A stretch of 64,000 nt of DNA from contig NZ_JOAN01000018.1 of the NCBI RefSeq assembly GCF_000718555.1, forward strand, positions 71,290 through 135,289, read 5' to 3'. The notes beneath the pieces were generated by a model that ran no database searches, had not been told where the DNA came from, and was given only the letters and a program-made list of their open reading frames with translations. The stretch comes from Micromonospora chokoriensis. GTDB taxonomy: Bacteria > Actinomycetota > Actinomycetes > Mycobacteriales > Micromonosporaceae. Positions 1 to 9,121 of the stretch are shown in pieces; the stretch's first letter is position 1; every line of letters starts with the position of its first letter. Position numbers and translations under genes: made by a program.

Positions 1-1
1 G

Positions 2-2140
2 TTCCAGGTCTACGGCGAGACCGGCGGCACCACGCCGACCTGCGGCAGCACCAACGTCGCGCAGGGCAGCCCGGCGACCGCCTCGTCCACCCAGGACGCC
101 GGCCTCGCGGCGTCCGCCGCCGTCGACGGCAACCCGGGCACCCGCTGGGCCAGCGCCGCCAGCGACCCGCAGTGGCTGCGCGTCGACCTCGGCAGCACCC
201 GCACCATCTGCCGGGTGGTGCTCACCTGGGAGGCCGCGTACGCCCGGGCCTTCCAGCTCCAGACCTCGGCCGACGGATCCACCTGGACCACGATCTACTC
301 CACCACCACGGCCACCGGCGGCACGCAGTCCCTCACCGTCACCGGCAGCGGTCGCTACCTGCGGGTCTACGGCACCGTCCGGGGCACCGCCTACGGCTAC
401 TCGCTCTGGGAGTTGGCGGTGAACACCACCGGCGGCACCAGCGAGCCTCCAGTGACGCCGACCGACCCGTACAACCCCAACCTGGGGTCGAACACGTTCG
501 TCTTCGACCCGAGCACGCCGACGTCGACCATCCAGAGTCGACTGAACACCCTCTTCACCCAGCAGGAGACCAACCAGTTCGGCCCGCAGCGCTACGCGGT
601 GCTGTTCAAGCCCGGCACCTACACCGCCGACGTCAACCTCGGCTTCTTCACCCAGGTCGCCGGGCTCGGCATGAGCCCGGACGACGTCAACCTCAACGGC
701 CATGTCCGCACCGAGGCGTTCTGGTTCGGCGGCAACGCCACCCAGAACTTCTGGCGGGCCGCCGAGAACCTCTCGGTCACCCTGCCCGCCGGTCAGACCG
801 TGGAGCGCTGGGCGGTGTCCCAGGCCGCGCCGTACCGGCGGATGCACCTGCGCGGCGCGCAGAACCAGATCCAGCTCTGGAACGGCGGCGACGGCTGGTC
901 CAGTGGCGGCCTGATGGCCGACACCCGCGTCGACGGCCTGGTCGTCTCCGGCTCGCAGCAGCAGTGGTACTCCCGCAACAGCGAGTTCGGCAACGGCTGG
1001 ACCGGCTCGGTGTGGAACATGGTCTTCCAGGGCGTCAACGGCGCACCCGCGCCGAGCTTCCCCAACCCGTCGCACACCGTCATCGCGCAGACCCCGCAGG
1101 TACGCGAGAAGCCGTTCCTCTACGTCGACGGCACCGGTGAGTACCGGGTCTTCGTGCCGGCGCTGCGCACCAACTCCACCGGCACCAGCTGGTACAACAA
1201 GACCCCGGCCGGGTCGTCCATCTCGCTGTCGCAGTTCTTCGTCGTCCAGCCCGGCACCAGCGCCGCCACCATCAACGCGGCCCTGGCCCAGGGGCGGCAC
1301 CTGCTCTTCACCCCGGGCGTGCACCACGTCACCGAGCCGATCCAGGTCAACCGGGCCGACACCGTCGTCCTCGGCCTCGGCCTGGCCACCATCCAGGCCG
1401 ACAACGGCGCGGTGGGGATGCGCGTCGCCGACGTGGACGGCGTGAAGGTGGCCGGCATCATGTTCGAGGCCGGCACGACGAACTCGCCGGTGCTCATGGA
1501 GGTCGGGCCGTCCGGCTCGTCCGCGAGCCACGCCACCAACCCGACCTCGCTGCACGACGTGTTCTTCCGCATCGGCGGGCCGCACGTCGGCAAGGCCACC
1601 AACACGCTGACCGTCAACAGCGACAACGTGATCGGCGACCACATGTGGCTGTGGCGGGCCGACCACGCGGCGGAGGGCGTGCCGACCGGGTGGACGCTGA
1701 ACACCGCCGACACCGGGCTCACCGTCAACGGCGACAACGTCACCATGTACGGCCTCTTCGTCGAGCACTACCAGAAGTACCAGACCATCTGGAACGGCAA
1801 CGGCGGGCGCACGTACTTCTACCAGAACGAACTGCCCTACGACGTACCGAACCAGGCGGCCTGGATGAACGGGTCGACCCGGGGGTACGCCGCGTACAAG
1901 GTCGCCGACTCGGTGACCACTCACCAGGCGTGGGGGCTGGGCAGCTACAGCTACTTCAACGTCAACCCCGCAGTGGTCGAGGAGCGCTCCTTCGAGGTGC
2001 CCACCAACCCGAACGTGCGCTTCACGAACATGGTCACCGTCTCGCTCGGTGGCGTCGGCACCATCAATCGGGTGATCAACAACGCCGGTGGCACCGCGAA
2101 CGCGGCCAACCAGACGGTGTACCTGACCACCTACCCCTGA
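2..2140 (+). CDS. Secreted discoidin (F5/8 type C) plus right-handed beta-helix protein, 5' truncated by window edge
   Basis: The frame is open from base 2, so the start and any signal peptide lie upstream. The first ~115 visible residues form an F5/8 type C (CBM32-like) carbohydrate-binding domain: a TASS-type strand, GNPGTRWAS, QWLRVDLG, then GRYLRVYG and the closing YSLWELAV strand. A Pro/Thr linker follows (about residue 150). The rest is a long repetitive beta-strand region with PGTY and PGVHH turns, repeated DTGLTVNGDN-like coils and many Asn/Thr/Gly, typical of pectate-lyase-like or GH55-like beta-helix folds. The probable role is binding and cleaving an extracellular polysaccharide; the substrate cannot be read from sequence. 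It ends in YLTTYP and is followed by a strong hairpin. Fold assignment is fairly secure, enzymatic activity is inference. Confidence 0.75.
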   Translation, partial: FQVYGETGGTTPTCGSTNVAQGSPATASSTQDAGLAASAAVDGNPGTRWASAASDPQWLRVDLGSTRTICRVVLTWEAAYARAFQLQTSADGSTWTTIYSTTTATGGTQSLTVTGSGRYLRVYGTVRGTAYGYSLWELAVNTTGGTSEPPVTPTDPYNPNLGSNTFVFDPSTPTSTIQSRLNTLFTQQETNQFGPQRYAVLFKPGTYTADVNLGFFTQVAGLGMSPDDVNLNGHVRTEAFWFGGNATQNFWRAAENLSVTLPAGQTVERWAVSQAAPYRRMHLRGAQNQIQLWNGGDGWSSGGLMADTRVDGLVVSGSQQQWYSRNSEFGNGWTGSVWNMVFQGVNGAPAPSFPNPSHTVIAQTPQVREKPFLYVDGTGEYRVFVPALRTNSTGTSWYNKTPAGSSISLSQFFVVQPGTSAATINAALAQGRHLLFTPGVHHVTEPIQVNRADTVVLGLGLATIQADNGAVGMRVADVDGVKVAGIMFEAGTTNSPVLMEVGPSGSSASHATNPTSLHDVFFRIGGPHVGKATNTLTVNSDNVIGDHMWLWRADHAAEGVPTGWTLNTADTGLTVNGDNVTMYGLFVEHYQKYQTIWNGNGGRTYFYQNELPYDVPNQAAWMNGSTRGYAAYKVADSVTTHQAWGLGSYSYFNVNPAVVEERSFEVPTNPNVRFTNMVTVSLGGVGTINRVINNAGGTANAANQTVYLTTYP

Positions 2141-2207
2141 CCGGGGCGCCCGCGCCGGCCCGGTCGTAGCACCGACCGGATTGGCGCGGGCCGCCACCGT
2201 GGGCCGA

Positions 2208-2238
2208 GCCGGCCCGGTCCCGCCGAGACCGGGCCGGC
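2208..2238. terminator. Bidirectional intrinsic terminator hairpin
   Basis: A perfect 12-bp GC-rich stem (2208-2219 pairs with 2227-2238) with a 7-nt loop lies between the convergent beta-helix gene (stop at 2140) and the amine oxidase gene (stop at 2256). The position and symmetry fit a shared terminator; there is no U-tract, as is usual in high-GC actinomycetes. Confidence 0.65.
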
Positions 2239-2255
2239 CTCGGTCGCGTGCCGTC

Positions 2256-3578
2256 TCAACCGGCCAGCACCTCGGCCGCCGCCCGCTCACCGGCGCGCAC
2301 CGCGCCTTCCAGATAGCCACTCCAGCGGGTGGCCGTCTCGGTGCCCGCCCAGTGCACCCGCCCCACCGGTGCCCGTAGGTGCGGACCGTACGTCCGCCAG
2401 GTGCCCGGAGTGAGCGCACCGGAGAAACAGCCCCGGGCCCACTCCTCGGCCGACCAGTCGTACTCGACGAGGTCCACCGGGTCTTCGGCGCGCGGCCCGA
2501 CCACGTTGGCGAACGCCTCCAGCAGGCATCGCCGACGCTGTGCGGGGGACATGCCGCGCAGCGCGGCGGCGTCCGCGGCGTAGCTGAATCCGGTCAGGAC
2601 CCCGAGCGGGGAGGTCGGGGTGGAGTTGTCGACCGTCTCGGTGAGCGGACCGGCGTTGCAGGTGGCGACGCCGGAGTGCCCGTCGGCACGCCAGAACGGC
2701 TCCGGGTAGACGGCGTGCACCTTCAGCGCCGAGCCCATCGGCATTCGTTGGGTGAGCCCGTCGCGCAGCGGTGGCAGCGGTGGGTCGTACCGGATCCGGC
2801 CGGCCAGTGCCGGGGCCAGCGCGACCACCACGGCGTCGCCATCGACGCGCCCGGTGTCGGTCCACGCCGTCACGCCGTCGACCCTCTGTTCGATGGCCCG
2901 CACCGGCGTGGCCAGCGTCAGCGTCCCCGGCGGCAGCGCGGAGGCCATCCGCTCGGCGAGCGCCGCGGGGCCGCCCACGATCCGGTCCTGCTGCGCGCCG
3001 CCGGCCATCCGCAGCAACGGCCCGGTCCCGCCGCCGCTGCGCAGGTAGAACAGCAGGTGCAACAGGGACAGCTCATCCGCGCCGGTGGCCAGCAGCCCTC
3101 CGGCGAGCAGTCGTCCCAGGTAGTCGGCGGTGTCGTCGTCCCCAGCCGTGGTGGCGAGCCAGCCGCCGAGGGTCGTCCGGTCCCAGCGCGCGGCCTGCGG
3201 CATCTGCCAGGGGGCGGCCGGGTCCAGTTGTGCGGCGTACTCGTCGAGCAGGCCGAGCACCCGGCCGACCTGGGCTGGTGGCTCGGCCCGGCGCTGACCG
3301 GCCCAGAGCAGGGTGGGCGTGCCGACCGATGCCGAGGCGAAGGTGCCCAGTCCGTGCTCGGCGACCAGCGCGTACATCCGGTCCTGGGTCGGGCCGATCC
3401 ACTGCGCGCCCAGGTCGAGTTGGGTGAGTTCGGGCAGCCACCGGGTCAGCACCCGGCCGCCCACCCGGTCGCGGGCCTCCAACAACCGCACCCGAGCACC
3501 GGCACGGGTGAGCGCCTGCGCGGCGGCCAGGCCGGAAAAGCCGGCGCCGACCACGACCACCCGGATGCCGTCGGTCAC
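2256..3578 (-). CDS. Flavin monoamine oxidase family protein
   Basis: Predicted 440-aa FAD-dependent amine oxidase. From the GTG at 3578 the N-terminus reads into the Rossmann dinucleotide-binding motif VVVGAGFSGLAAAQ (GxGxxG) followed by LLEARDRVGGRV, the classic FAD-binding signature of the MAO/polyamine oxidase family. The C-terminal end has the second FAD contact, with VHWAGTETATRWSGYLEGA close to the family consensus GTE.a..w.GY.eGAv.sG. Length matches the family (430-460 aa). It oxidises a primary or secondary amine or an amino acid to an imine with H2O2 release; the substrate is unknown. The frame stays open upstream to 4718, but that part is antisense to the ligase gene and is not coding. 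Monocistronic and convergent with the beta-helix gene. Confidence 0.88.
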   Translation of the reverse strand: MTDGIRVVVVGAGFSGLAAAQALTRAGARVRLLEARDRVGGRVLTRWLPELTQLDLGAQWIGPTQDRMYALVAEHGLGTFASASVGTPTLLWAGQRRAEPPAQVGRVLGLLDEYAAQLDPAAPWQMPQAARWDRTTLGGWLATTAGDDDTADYLGRLLAGGLLATGADELSLLHLLFYLRSGGGTGPLLRMAGGAQQDRIVGGPAALAERMASALPPGTLTLATPVRAIEQRVDGVTAWTDTGRVDGDAVVVALAPALAGRIRYDPPLPPLRDGLTQRMPMGSALKVHAVYPEPFWRADGHSGVATCNAGPLTETVDNSTPTSPLGVLTGFSYAADAAALRGMSPAQRRRCLLEAFANVVGPRAEDPVDLVEYDWSAEEWARGCFSGALTPGTWRTYGPHLRAPVGRVHWAGTETATRWSGYLEGAVRAGERAAAEVLAG

Positions 3579-3728
3579 GGCGCCGCTTACCCGCAACCGC
3601 CGAGCGCATGACTCCCGGTGTGACCGGGCCTGCGGCGCGTGGATCGTGCGTTTGCGGTGGGTCTGGCGGGGAACCCGGGACGCCCGGCCGGGGTCCACCT
3701 GCGGCCGTAGCAGCGGATGGAGGCGGCC

Positions 3729-4862
3729 ATGGCGTACCGTCCGGCGATCGTCGACACCGTGCCCGACCTGACCACGCTCACGCTCGGTGTGGAGGAGGAG
3801 TTCCTGCTGCTCGACCCGGACAGCGGCCGGAACCTGCCAGTGGCCGACCAGGTGCTGGGCGCGCTGCGCGGCCCCGCCCGGGAGCAGAGCCGCCAGGAGT
3901 TCCGGCACAGCATGGTGGAGATGGTCACCCCGGTCTGCGCCGACCTCACCGAACTGCGCGCGCACCTGGTGACACTGCGCCGCAGCGCCATCAACGCCGC
4001 CACGGCGGCCGGGGCACGGCTGGTGGCGGTCGGCGCCACGCCGGTGGCCGAGCCGCACCGGACGGTGCCCGACGAACCGCGCTACCACGCCATGTCCCGC
4101 CGGTACGGGCCGGTCGCGCACGACCCGGCGGTGTGCGGCTGTCACGTGCACGTCGGGCTGCCCGACCGGGAGCTGGCCGTGCAGGTCTGCAACCACCTGC
4201 GGGTGTGGCTGCCGGTGGTGCAGGCGATCACCACCAACTCGCCGCTGCACGACGGGTACGACACCGGGCACGCCAGTTGGCGCTCGATGCAGTTGGAACG
4301 CTGGCCCAGCATCGGCCCGACTCCGTACTTCGGCTCCGCCGCCGACTACGACCGCACGGTCGACGAGCTGATCGCCGCCGGCATCATGCTCGACGCCGCG
4401 ATGGTCTACTGGTACGCACGGCCGTCGTCGGCGTACCCGACGGTGGAGGTGCGCGTCGGTGACGTCTGCACCGAGGTGGACGACGCCGTGCTGGTCGCCG
4501 CGCTTGTCCGGTCGTTGGTGGCCACCCTCGCCGACGACGTACGCGCCGGGGTGACCGCACCGAACGTCCGGGACTGCCTGGTCGCGGCGGCGCACTGGCG
4601 GGCCGCCCACGACGGTCTCGACGGCGAGCTGATCGACCTGCGTGCCGGTGGCACCCGGCCCGCCTGGGTGCTCGTCGACGAGCTGATGGCGGTGATCGCC
4701 CCGGCTCTGCTGCGCCACGGCGACCTGGGGTACGTGTTGGCGCAGCTCGCCCGGCTGCGCCGCGACGGCACCGGCGCCACCCGGCAGCGGCGGGTGCTGG
4801 AGCGCGCCGGGGACCTGCGCGCGGTCCTCGACGACCTGATCGTCCGTACGGCCGCAGCCTGA
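3729..4862 (+). CDS. GCS2 (YbdK) family carboxylate-amine ligase
   Basis: Predicted 377-aa member of the glutamate-cysteine ligase family 2 (YbdK type), which joins a carboxylate to an amine with ATP through an acyl phosphate. Diagnostic motifs are LTLGVEEEFLLLD near the N-terminus (metal/ATP-binding Glu cluster), the RQEFRHSMVE segment, CGCHVHVG in the middle (conserved His pair), and the C-terminal arginine-rich helices. The ATG at 3729 is chosen because GGAGG sits 5 nt upstream at 3719-3723; an ATG at 3717 would add four residues but swallow this site. Many GCS2 proteins make gamma-glutamyl compounds other than glutathione, so the substrate stays open. It converges on the amidotransferase gene 24 bp away, and the two may act on related glutamine/glutamate conjugates (inference). 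Confidence 0.88.
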   Translation: MAYRPAIVDTVPDLTTLTLGVEEEFLLLDPDSGRNLPVADQVLGALRGPAREQSRQEFRHSMVEMVTPVCADLTELRAHLVTLRRSAINAATAAGARLVAVGATPVAEPHRTVPDEPRYHAMSRRYGPVAHDPAVCGCHVHVGLPDRELAVQVCNHLRVWLPVVQAITTNSPLHDGYDTGHASWRSMQLERWPSIGPTPYFGSAADYDRTVDELIAAGIMLDAAMVYWYARPSSAYPTVEVRVGDVCTEVDDAVLVAALVRSLVATLADDVRAGVTAPNVRDCLVAAAHWRAAHDGLDGELIDLRAGGTRPAWVLVDELMAVIAPALLRHGDLGYVLAQLARLRRDGTGATRQRRVLERAGDLRAVLDDLIVRTAAA

Positions 4863-4867
4863 GCGAC

Positions 4868-4883
4868 GCCCGCCCCGGTGGGC
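4868..4883. terminator. Short GC hairpin between convergent genes
   Basis: GCCCGCC and GGTGGGC can pair (one G-T) across a very small loop in the 24-bp gap between the ligase and amidotransferase stops. It is plausible as a bidirectional terminator but short. Confidence 0.35.
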
Positions 4884-4886
4884 GGT

Positions 4887-6671
4887 TCAGCGGATGTCGT
4901 GCGTCTGCAGCCACAGCTCCAGCAGGCCGAGCTGCCAGAGCTTGTTGCTACCGGCCGCGGCCTGCGCCCGGTCCGGCTCGGCGAGCAGCTCTGCCACGTA
5001 CTCCGGACGGAACAGCCCCCGCTCGCGCGCGGCTGGCGCCTGCAACGCCTCGGCGACCAGCTCGCGCACCGGGCCGTCCACGTTGCGCAGCGCCGGCACC
5101 GGGAAGTAGCCCTTGGGACGGTCGACCACCTCGGCGGGCAGCACGCCCCGGGCGACCTCCTTGAGCACTCCCTTGCCGCCCTGGGCGACCTTGTGCTCCG
5201 GTGGGCAGTGCGCGGCCAGGGTGACCAGGTCCTGGTCGAGGAAGGGCGTGCGCACCTCCAGACCCCACGCCATGCTCATGCTGTCCACCCGCTTGACCGG
5301 GTCGTCGGGGAGCATCAGGTGGGTGTCCAGGCGCAGTACGGCGTCCAGCGCGGTCTGCGCCCCGGGCGCGGCGAGGTGCCCGGTGAGCAGGTCCCGGCTG
5401 GCGTCGTGCTCCAGCGCGTACGCCGGGCCGACGACGCGGCGCAGCTCGTCGTGGTCGCGGTCGAAGAACGCGGCGGCGAACGTCTCGGCAGCGCTGTGCC
5501 GGGGCGCCTCGGTGAGCGGCTGGTGGTAGCCGTAGCCGGCGAACACCTCGTCGGCGCCCTGCCCCGACTGGGCCACCTTCACGTGTTGCGCCACCTGCTC
5601 GGAGAGCAGGTGGAAGGCGACCACGTCGTGGCTGCCCATCGGCTCGGTCATCGCCAGCACGGCCCGGCGTACGGCGGGCACCAGGTCGTCGTTGGCCAGT
5701 CGGATCCGGTGGTGGTCGGTGTCGTACACGCGGGCCACCAGGTCGGAGTAGTGGAACTCGTCGCCGGATTCGCCGTCGCGGCTGTCGAAGCCGATGCTGA
5801 ACGTGCGCAGGTGTTGCTGGCCGGCCTCGGCGAGCAACGCCACGATGAGGCTGGAGTCCAGGCCGCCGGAGAGCAGCACCCCCACCGGCACGTCGGCGAC
5901 CAGCCGTCGGCGTACCGCCGCGCGCAGCGCGTCGCCGATCGCGGCCCGCCAGTCGGCGGCGTCCATCCTCGCGTCGGCGGGCTCCCGCACGTAGTCGGGT
6001 CGCCAGTAGACCTCCTCGCGGCTGCGTCCGTCCGCCTCGATCACCCGCAGGGTGGCCGGCGGCAGCTTGCGCACACCGCGCAGTACCGTCCGCGGCGCGG
6101 GCACGATGGAGTGCCAGGACAGGTAGTGGTGCAGCGCCACCGGGTCGATGCCGGTGTCGACGTCGCCAGCCCGCAACAGCGCGGGCAGTGTGGAGGCGAA
6201 CCGGAGCCGCCCCGGTGTCTCGGCGAGGTAGAGCGGTTTGATGCCGAGCCGGTCGCGGGCCAGGATCAGTCGCCGCCGGGCCCGGTCGACCAGCCCAATC
6301 GCGAACATGCCGACCAGGTGGTCGACGAAACGTTCACCCCAGTGGGCGTACGCCACCAGGATCACCTCGGTGTCGCTTGTGGAGTGGAAGACGTACCCGG
6401 CGTGGCGCAGCTCCTCGCGCAGCTGCGGGTAGTTGTAGATGCAGCCGTTGAAGACCAGCGCCAGGCCCAGGTCGTCGCGGACCATCGGTTGCCCGCCCGC
6501 CTCGGACAGGTCGATGATGGTCAGCCGGCGGTGCCCGAGGGCCACCCAGCCGTCGGCGAGCAGGCCCTCGGCGTCCGGGCCGCGTGAGCGCATCGCCTCG
6601 GTCATCCGGTTGACCGCCGCCACGTCGGGCGCGCGGCCGTCGAATCGCGCCTCCCCGCTGATCCCGCACAT
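4887..6671 (-). CDS. Asparagine-synthase-type glutamine amidotransferase (N-acetylglutaminylglutamine amidotransferase-like)
   Basis: Predicted 594-aa class II glutamine amidotransferase. It begins MCGISG, so Cys2 becomes the N-terminal nucleophile after Met removal; the glutaminase half continues through RSRGPDAEG, GHRRLTIIDLS and FNGCIYNY. The synthetase half carries the PP-loop VLLSGGLDSSL (about residue 265) and SGQGADEVFAGYGYH, and ends with a NKLWQLGLLELWLQ helix. That ending and the overall length resemble the subfamily that makes the osmoprotectant dipeptide N-acetylglutaminylglutamine amide, but the usual GNAT-type synthetase and M42 peptidase partners are absent here. The ATG at 6671 has AGGAGG about 8 nt upstream. 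It is convergent with the GCS2 ligase. Amidotransferase activity is secure, exact substrate is not. Confidence 0.85.
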   Translation of the reverse strand: MCGISGEARFDGRAPDVAAVNRMTEAMRSRGPDAEGLLADGWVALGHRRLTIIDLSEAGGQPMVRDDLGLALVFNGCIYNYPQLREELRHAGYVFHSTSDTEVILVAYAHWGERFVDHLVGMFAIGLVDRARRRLILARDRLGIKPLYLAETPGRLRFASTLPALLRAGDVDTGIDPVALHHYLSWHSIVPAPRTVLRGVRKLPPATLRVIEADGRSREEVYWRPDYVREPADARMDAADWRAAIGDALRAAVRRRLVADVPVGVLLSGGLDSSLIVALLAEAGQQHLRTFSIGFDSRDGESGDEFHYSDLVARVYDTDHHRIRLANDDLVPAVRRAVLAMTEPMGSHDVVAFHLLSEQVAQHVKVAQSGQGADEVFAGYGYHQPLTEAPRHSAAETFAAAFFDRDHDELRRVVGPAYALEHDASRDLLTGHLAAPGAQTALDAVLRLDTHLMLPDDPVKRVDSMSMAWGLEVRTPFLDQDLVTLAAHCPPEHKVAQGGKGVLKEVARGVLPAEVVDRPKGYFPVPALRNVDGPVRELVAEALQAPAARERGLFRPEYVAELLAEPDRAQAAAGSNKLWQLGLLELWLQTHDIR

Positions 6672-6769
6672 CAGCCGGGCCTCCTGTCGCCTCGCCCCGG
6701 CCGGTGTCGGCCGGTCCCGTCGACCGGACGGGGGCCGCTGGCTACCCGCGCGGGCGGCGGGCAAACCCG

Positions 6770-7201
6770 TCAGGCGCGCAGGGTACGCAGGATGCGGGCC
6801 AGCTCGGCGCGGTCGGCGTCGTTGAGGTGGCCGAAGAAGCGGTCCGCCTCGGCCCGCCGGGCGGCCCGGATGGCGGTGCTGACGCGGCCGCCCTCCTCGG
6901 TGAGCGCGACCAGGGTCGCCCGTCGGTCGGCCGGGTCGGGTCGGCGCTCGACCAGCCCACGGCTCTGGAGGTCGTCGACGACCTCGGTCGCCGAGCGGGG
7001 GGCGATGCGCAGGTGCTCGGCGAGGGTGCCGGGGCGTACCTCGCCGTGGCGGGCCAGCACGCCGAGGGCCCGGGACTGGCTGGGGGTGATGTCCCAGGGC
7101 GCCAGCGAATCCCGTGCCTGCCGGCGCAGACGGGACGCGACAGCCCAGAACGTCTCCGCCAGGCTCTCGTCGTCAGCACTGTCGGCGGTGTGCTCGATCA
7201 C
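6770..7201 (-). CDS. MarR family transcriptional regulator
   Basis: 143-aa winged-helix regulator. The dimerisation helix FWAVASRLRRQARD is followed by the DNA-binding core: SQSRALGVLARHGEV, the recognition helix APRSATEVVDDLQSRGLVER, and the wing RRPDPADRRATLVALTEEG, whose D-x-R is the MarR hallmark. A C-terminal helix closes the dimer. It is divergent from the ABC exporter gene with two overlapping palindromes in between, so it probably represses the exporter and itself, with release by a ligand. Confidence 0.9.
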   Translation of the reverse strand: MIEHTADSADDESLAETFWAVASRLRRQARDSLAPWDITPSQSRALGVLARHGEVRPGTLAEHLRIAPRSATEVVDDLQSRGLVERRPDPADRRATLVALTEEGGRVSTAIRAARRAEADRFFGHLNDADRAELARILRTLRA

Positions 7202-7232
7202 CGGAATACGGTAGCAGGCGATGCGGTTGTTC

Positions 7233-7253
7233 CCTCATGATGAGGTAACCTCA
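7233..7253. promoter_or_regulatory. Overlapping palindromes, probable MarR operator
   Basis: Two perfect 13-bp palindromes overlap: CCTCATGATGAGG (7233-7245) and TGAGGTAACCTCA (7241-7253). They lie between the divergent MarR gene (start 7201) and the ABC exporter gene (start about 7284), where a MarR dimer would block both promoters. Operator identity is inferred from position and symmetry. Confidence 0.65.
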
Positions 7254-7283
7254 GCATTGCTCCCAACGAAAGGTAGTGCCTCC

Positions 7284-9077
7284 TTGGAACCCACCCCCAT
7301 GGGCCGCGACCGCGGCCACCGCACCCTCACCGCCGAAGAGAAGACCCAGGCCCGGCAGGTGTCGCTGCGCCGCATCGGCCGCCTCTTCACCCCGCACCGG
7401 CCCGCGCTGGCCGCCGTCACCGCGATCATTGTGATCTCCTCGATCGTCGCGATGGCCACCCCGTTCCTGCTGCGTACCGTGATCGACCGGGCCCTGCCGC
7501 AGGGCGACGTGACGCTGCTGGTCTGGCTGGTCCTCGGCATGGTCGCCGTCGCGGCGGTGACCTCCGCCCTCGGCGTCGTGCAGACCTGGATCTCCACCCA
7601 GGTCGGCCAGCGGGTCATGCACCGGCTGCGCACCGACGTCTTCAGTCACCTCCAGCGTCAGTCGCTCGGCTTCTTCACCCGCACCCGCACCGGCGAGGTG
7701 CAGTCCCGGATCACCAACGACATCGGCGGCATGCAGTCGGTGGTCACCTCCACCGCCACCGCCGTCGCGGCCAACCTCACCACAGTGGTCGCCACCGCGG
7801 TCGCCATGGTCGCACTCTCCTGGCAGCTCTCCCTGGTCTCGCTCGTGGTGCTGCCGCCGGCCATCTGGCTGACCCGACGGGTCGCCCGGATGCGCCGCGA
7901 GATCACCGCCCAGCGGCAGCGCGAACTCGCCGACCTCAACGTCACCGTCGAGGAGGGGCTCTCGATCAGCGGCGTACAGCTGGCCAAGACCCTCGGCACC
8001 GGCCCCGCGCTGATCGACAGGTTCACCGCCTCCTCGGAGCGCCTGGTCGACCTGGAGCTGCGCAGCGAGCTAGCCGGGCGCTGGCGGATGGCCTCGATGA
8101 GCATCATCTTCGCCGCCGTACCGGCGGTCATCTACCTCGCCGCCGGGCTGCCGGGCACCGCCGGCACGCTGAGCATCGGCACCCTGGTCGCCTTCACGGC
8201 CCTGCAGGGTGGCCTGTTCCGGCCGCTGATGGGGCTGCTCAACGTGGGTGTCTCGCTCACCGCGTCGCTGGCGCTCTTCGCCCGGATCTTCGAATACCTC
8301 GACCTGCCGGTCGACGTGGCCGACCCCACCGAGCCGATCAACCTCGACCCCACCCGGGTACGCGGGCACCTGCGCCTGGAGGACGTCACCTTCGGCTACC
8401 CGGGCAGCGACACCGCCGCCCTCGCCGGGATCACCCTCGACGTGCCCGCCGGCACCAGCCTCGCCCTGGTCGGCGAGACCGGCTCCGGCAAGAGCACCCT
8501 CGCCGGGCTGGTCAGCAGACTGCACGACCCGACCGCCGGCCGGATCACCGTCGACGGCGTCGACCTGCGCGACCTGCGCCTGGCCGACCTGGCCACGATC
8601 GTCGGCGTGGTCAGCCAGGAGACGTACCTGCTGCACACCACCGTCCGGGAGAACCTGCGCTACGCCCGGCCGGAGGCCACCGACACCGAGATCGAGGACG
8701 CCGCCCGCGCCGCCCAGATCCACGACCTCATCGCCGGGCTGCCCGACGGCTACGACACCATGGTCGGCTCGCGCGGCCACCGCTTCTCCGGCGGGGAGAA
8801 GCAGCGCCTCGCCATCGCCCGTACGCTGCTGCGCGACCCGCGCATCCTGGTCCTCGACGAGGCCACCAGCGCACTGGACACCGAGACCGAACGGGCCGTG
8901 CAGCGCGCGTTTGACGTGCTCGCCGAGGGGCGAACCACGATCACCATCGCGCACCGGCTCTCCACGGTCCGCGACGCCGACCAGATCGCGGTGCTCGACC
9001 ACGGCCGCATCGTCGAGGCCGGCACCCACGACAGCCTGCTGAACCGCAACGGCCGCTACGCCACGCTGGCGGCCTGA
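7284..9077 (+). CDS. ABC transporter, fused membrane and ATP-binding domains (exporter type)
   Basis: Predicted 597-aa half-transporter. Residues 1-320 form a six-helix type IV (ABC_membrane) domain starting around IIVISSIVAMATPFLL. Residues ~350-590 form the nucleotide-binding domain with Walker A GETGSGKST, Q-loop VVSQETYLL, signature FSGGEKQRL, Walker B ILVLDEATSALD and the H-loop TIAHRL. It probably works as a homodimer exporting a drug or lipid. A TTG start at 7284, with AAAGG 10 nt upstream, is preferred to the ATG at 7221 because the latter would place the operator palindromes inside the coding region; an internal ATG at 7299 is also possible. Divergent from the MarR gene, its likely regulator. 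Confidence 0.88.
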   Translation: MEPTPMGRDRGHRTLTAEEKTQARQVSLRRIGRLFTPHRPALAAVTAIIVISSIVAMATPFLLRTVIDRALPQGDVTLLVWLVLGMVAVAAVTSALGVVQTWISTQVGQRVMHRLRTDVFSHLQRQSLGFFTRTRTGEVQSRITNDIGGMQSVVTSTATAVAANLTTVVATAVAMVALSWQLSLVSLVVLPPAIWLTRRVARMRREITAQRQRELADLNVTVEEGLSISGVQLAKTLGTGPALIDRFTASSERLVDLELRSELAGRWRMASMSIIFAAVPAVIYLAAGLPGTAGTLSIGTLVAFTALQGGLFRPLMGLLNVGVSLTASLALFARIFEYLDLPVDVADPTEPINLDPTRVRGHLRLEDVTFGYPGSDTAALAGITLDVPAGTSLALVGETGSGKSTLAGLVSRLHDPTAGRITVDGVDLRDLRLADLATIVGVVSQETYLLHTTVRENLRYARPEATDTEIEDAARAAQIHDLIAGLPDGYDTMVGSRGHRFSGGEKQRLAIARTLLRDPRILVLDEATSALDTETERAVQRAFDVLAEGRTTITIAHRLSTVRDADQIAVLDHGRIVEAGTHDSLLNRNGRYATLAA

Positions 9078-9098
9078 ACTCCGGCTCACAACCGTCTC

Positions 9099-9120
9099 GA
9101 AACAGTCTTATAACTGTCTC
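9099..9120. other. AT-rich imperfect dyad between convergent genes
   Basis: GAAACAGT (9099-9106) and ACTGTCTC (9113-9120) form an inverted repeat with one mismatch and an AT-rich centre in the 44-bp gap between the exporter stop and the TetR-type stop. It may serve as a weak terminator or a protein-binding dyad; nothing more can be said. Confidence 0.25.
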
Positions 9121-9121
9121 G

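Noticed and set aside
3579..4718. Upstream extension of the amine oxidase frame to 820 aa
   Set aside because: The added part is antisense to the well-supported GCS2 ligase and lacks any domain; the FAD motif starts just after 3578.
4878..6587. 569-aa plus-strand open frame
   Set aside because: It is antisense to the asparagine-synthase-type gene; composition is a high-GC shadow (His/Gln/Val/Gly-rich) without domain signals.
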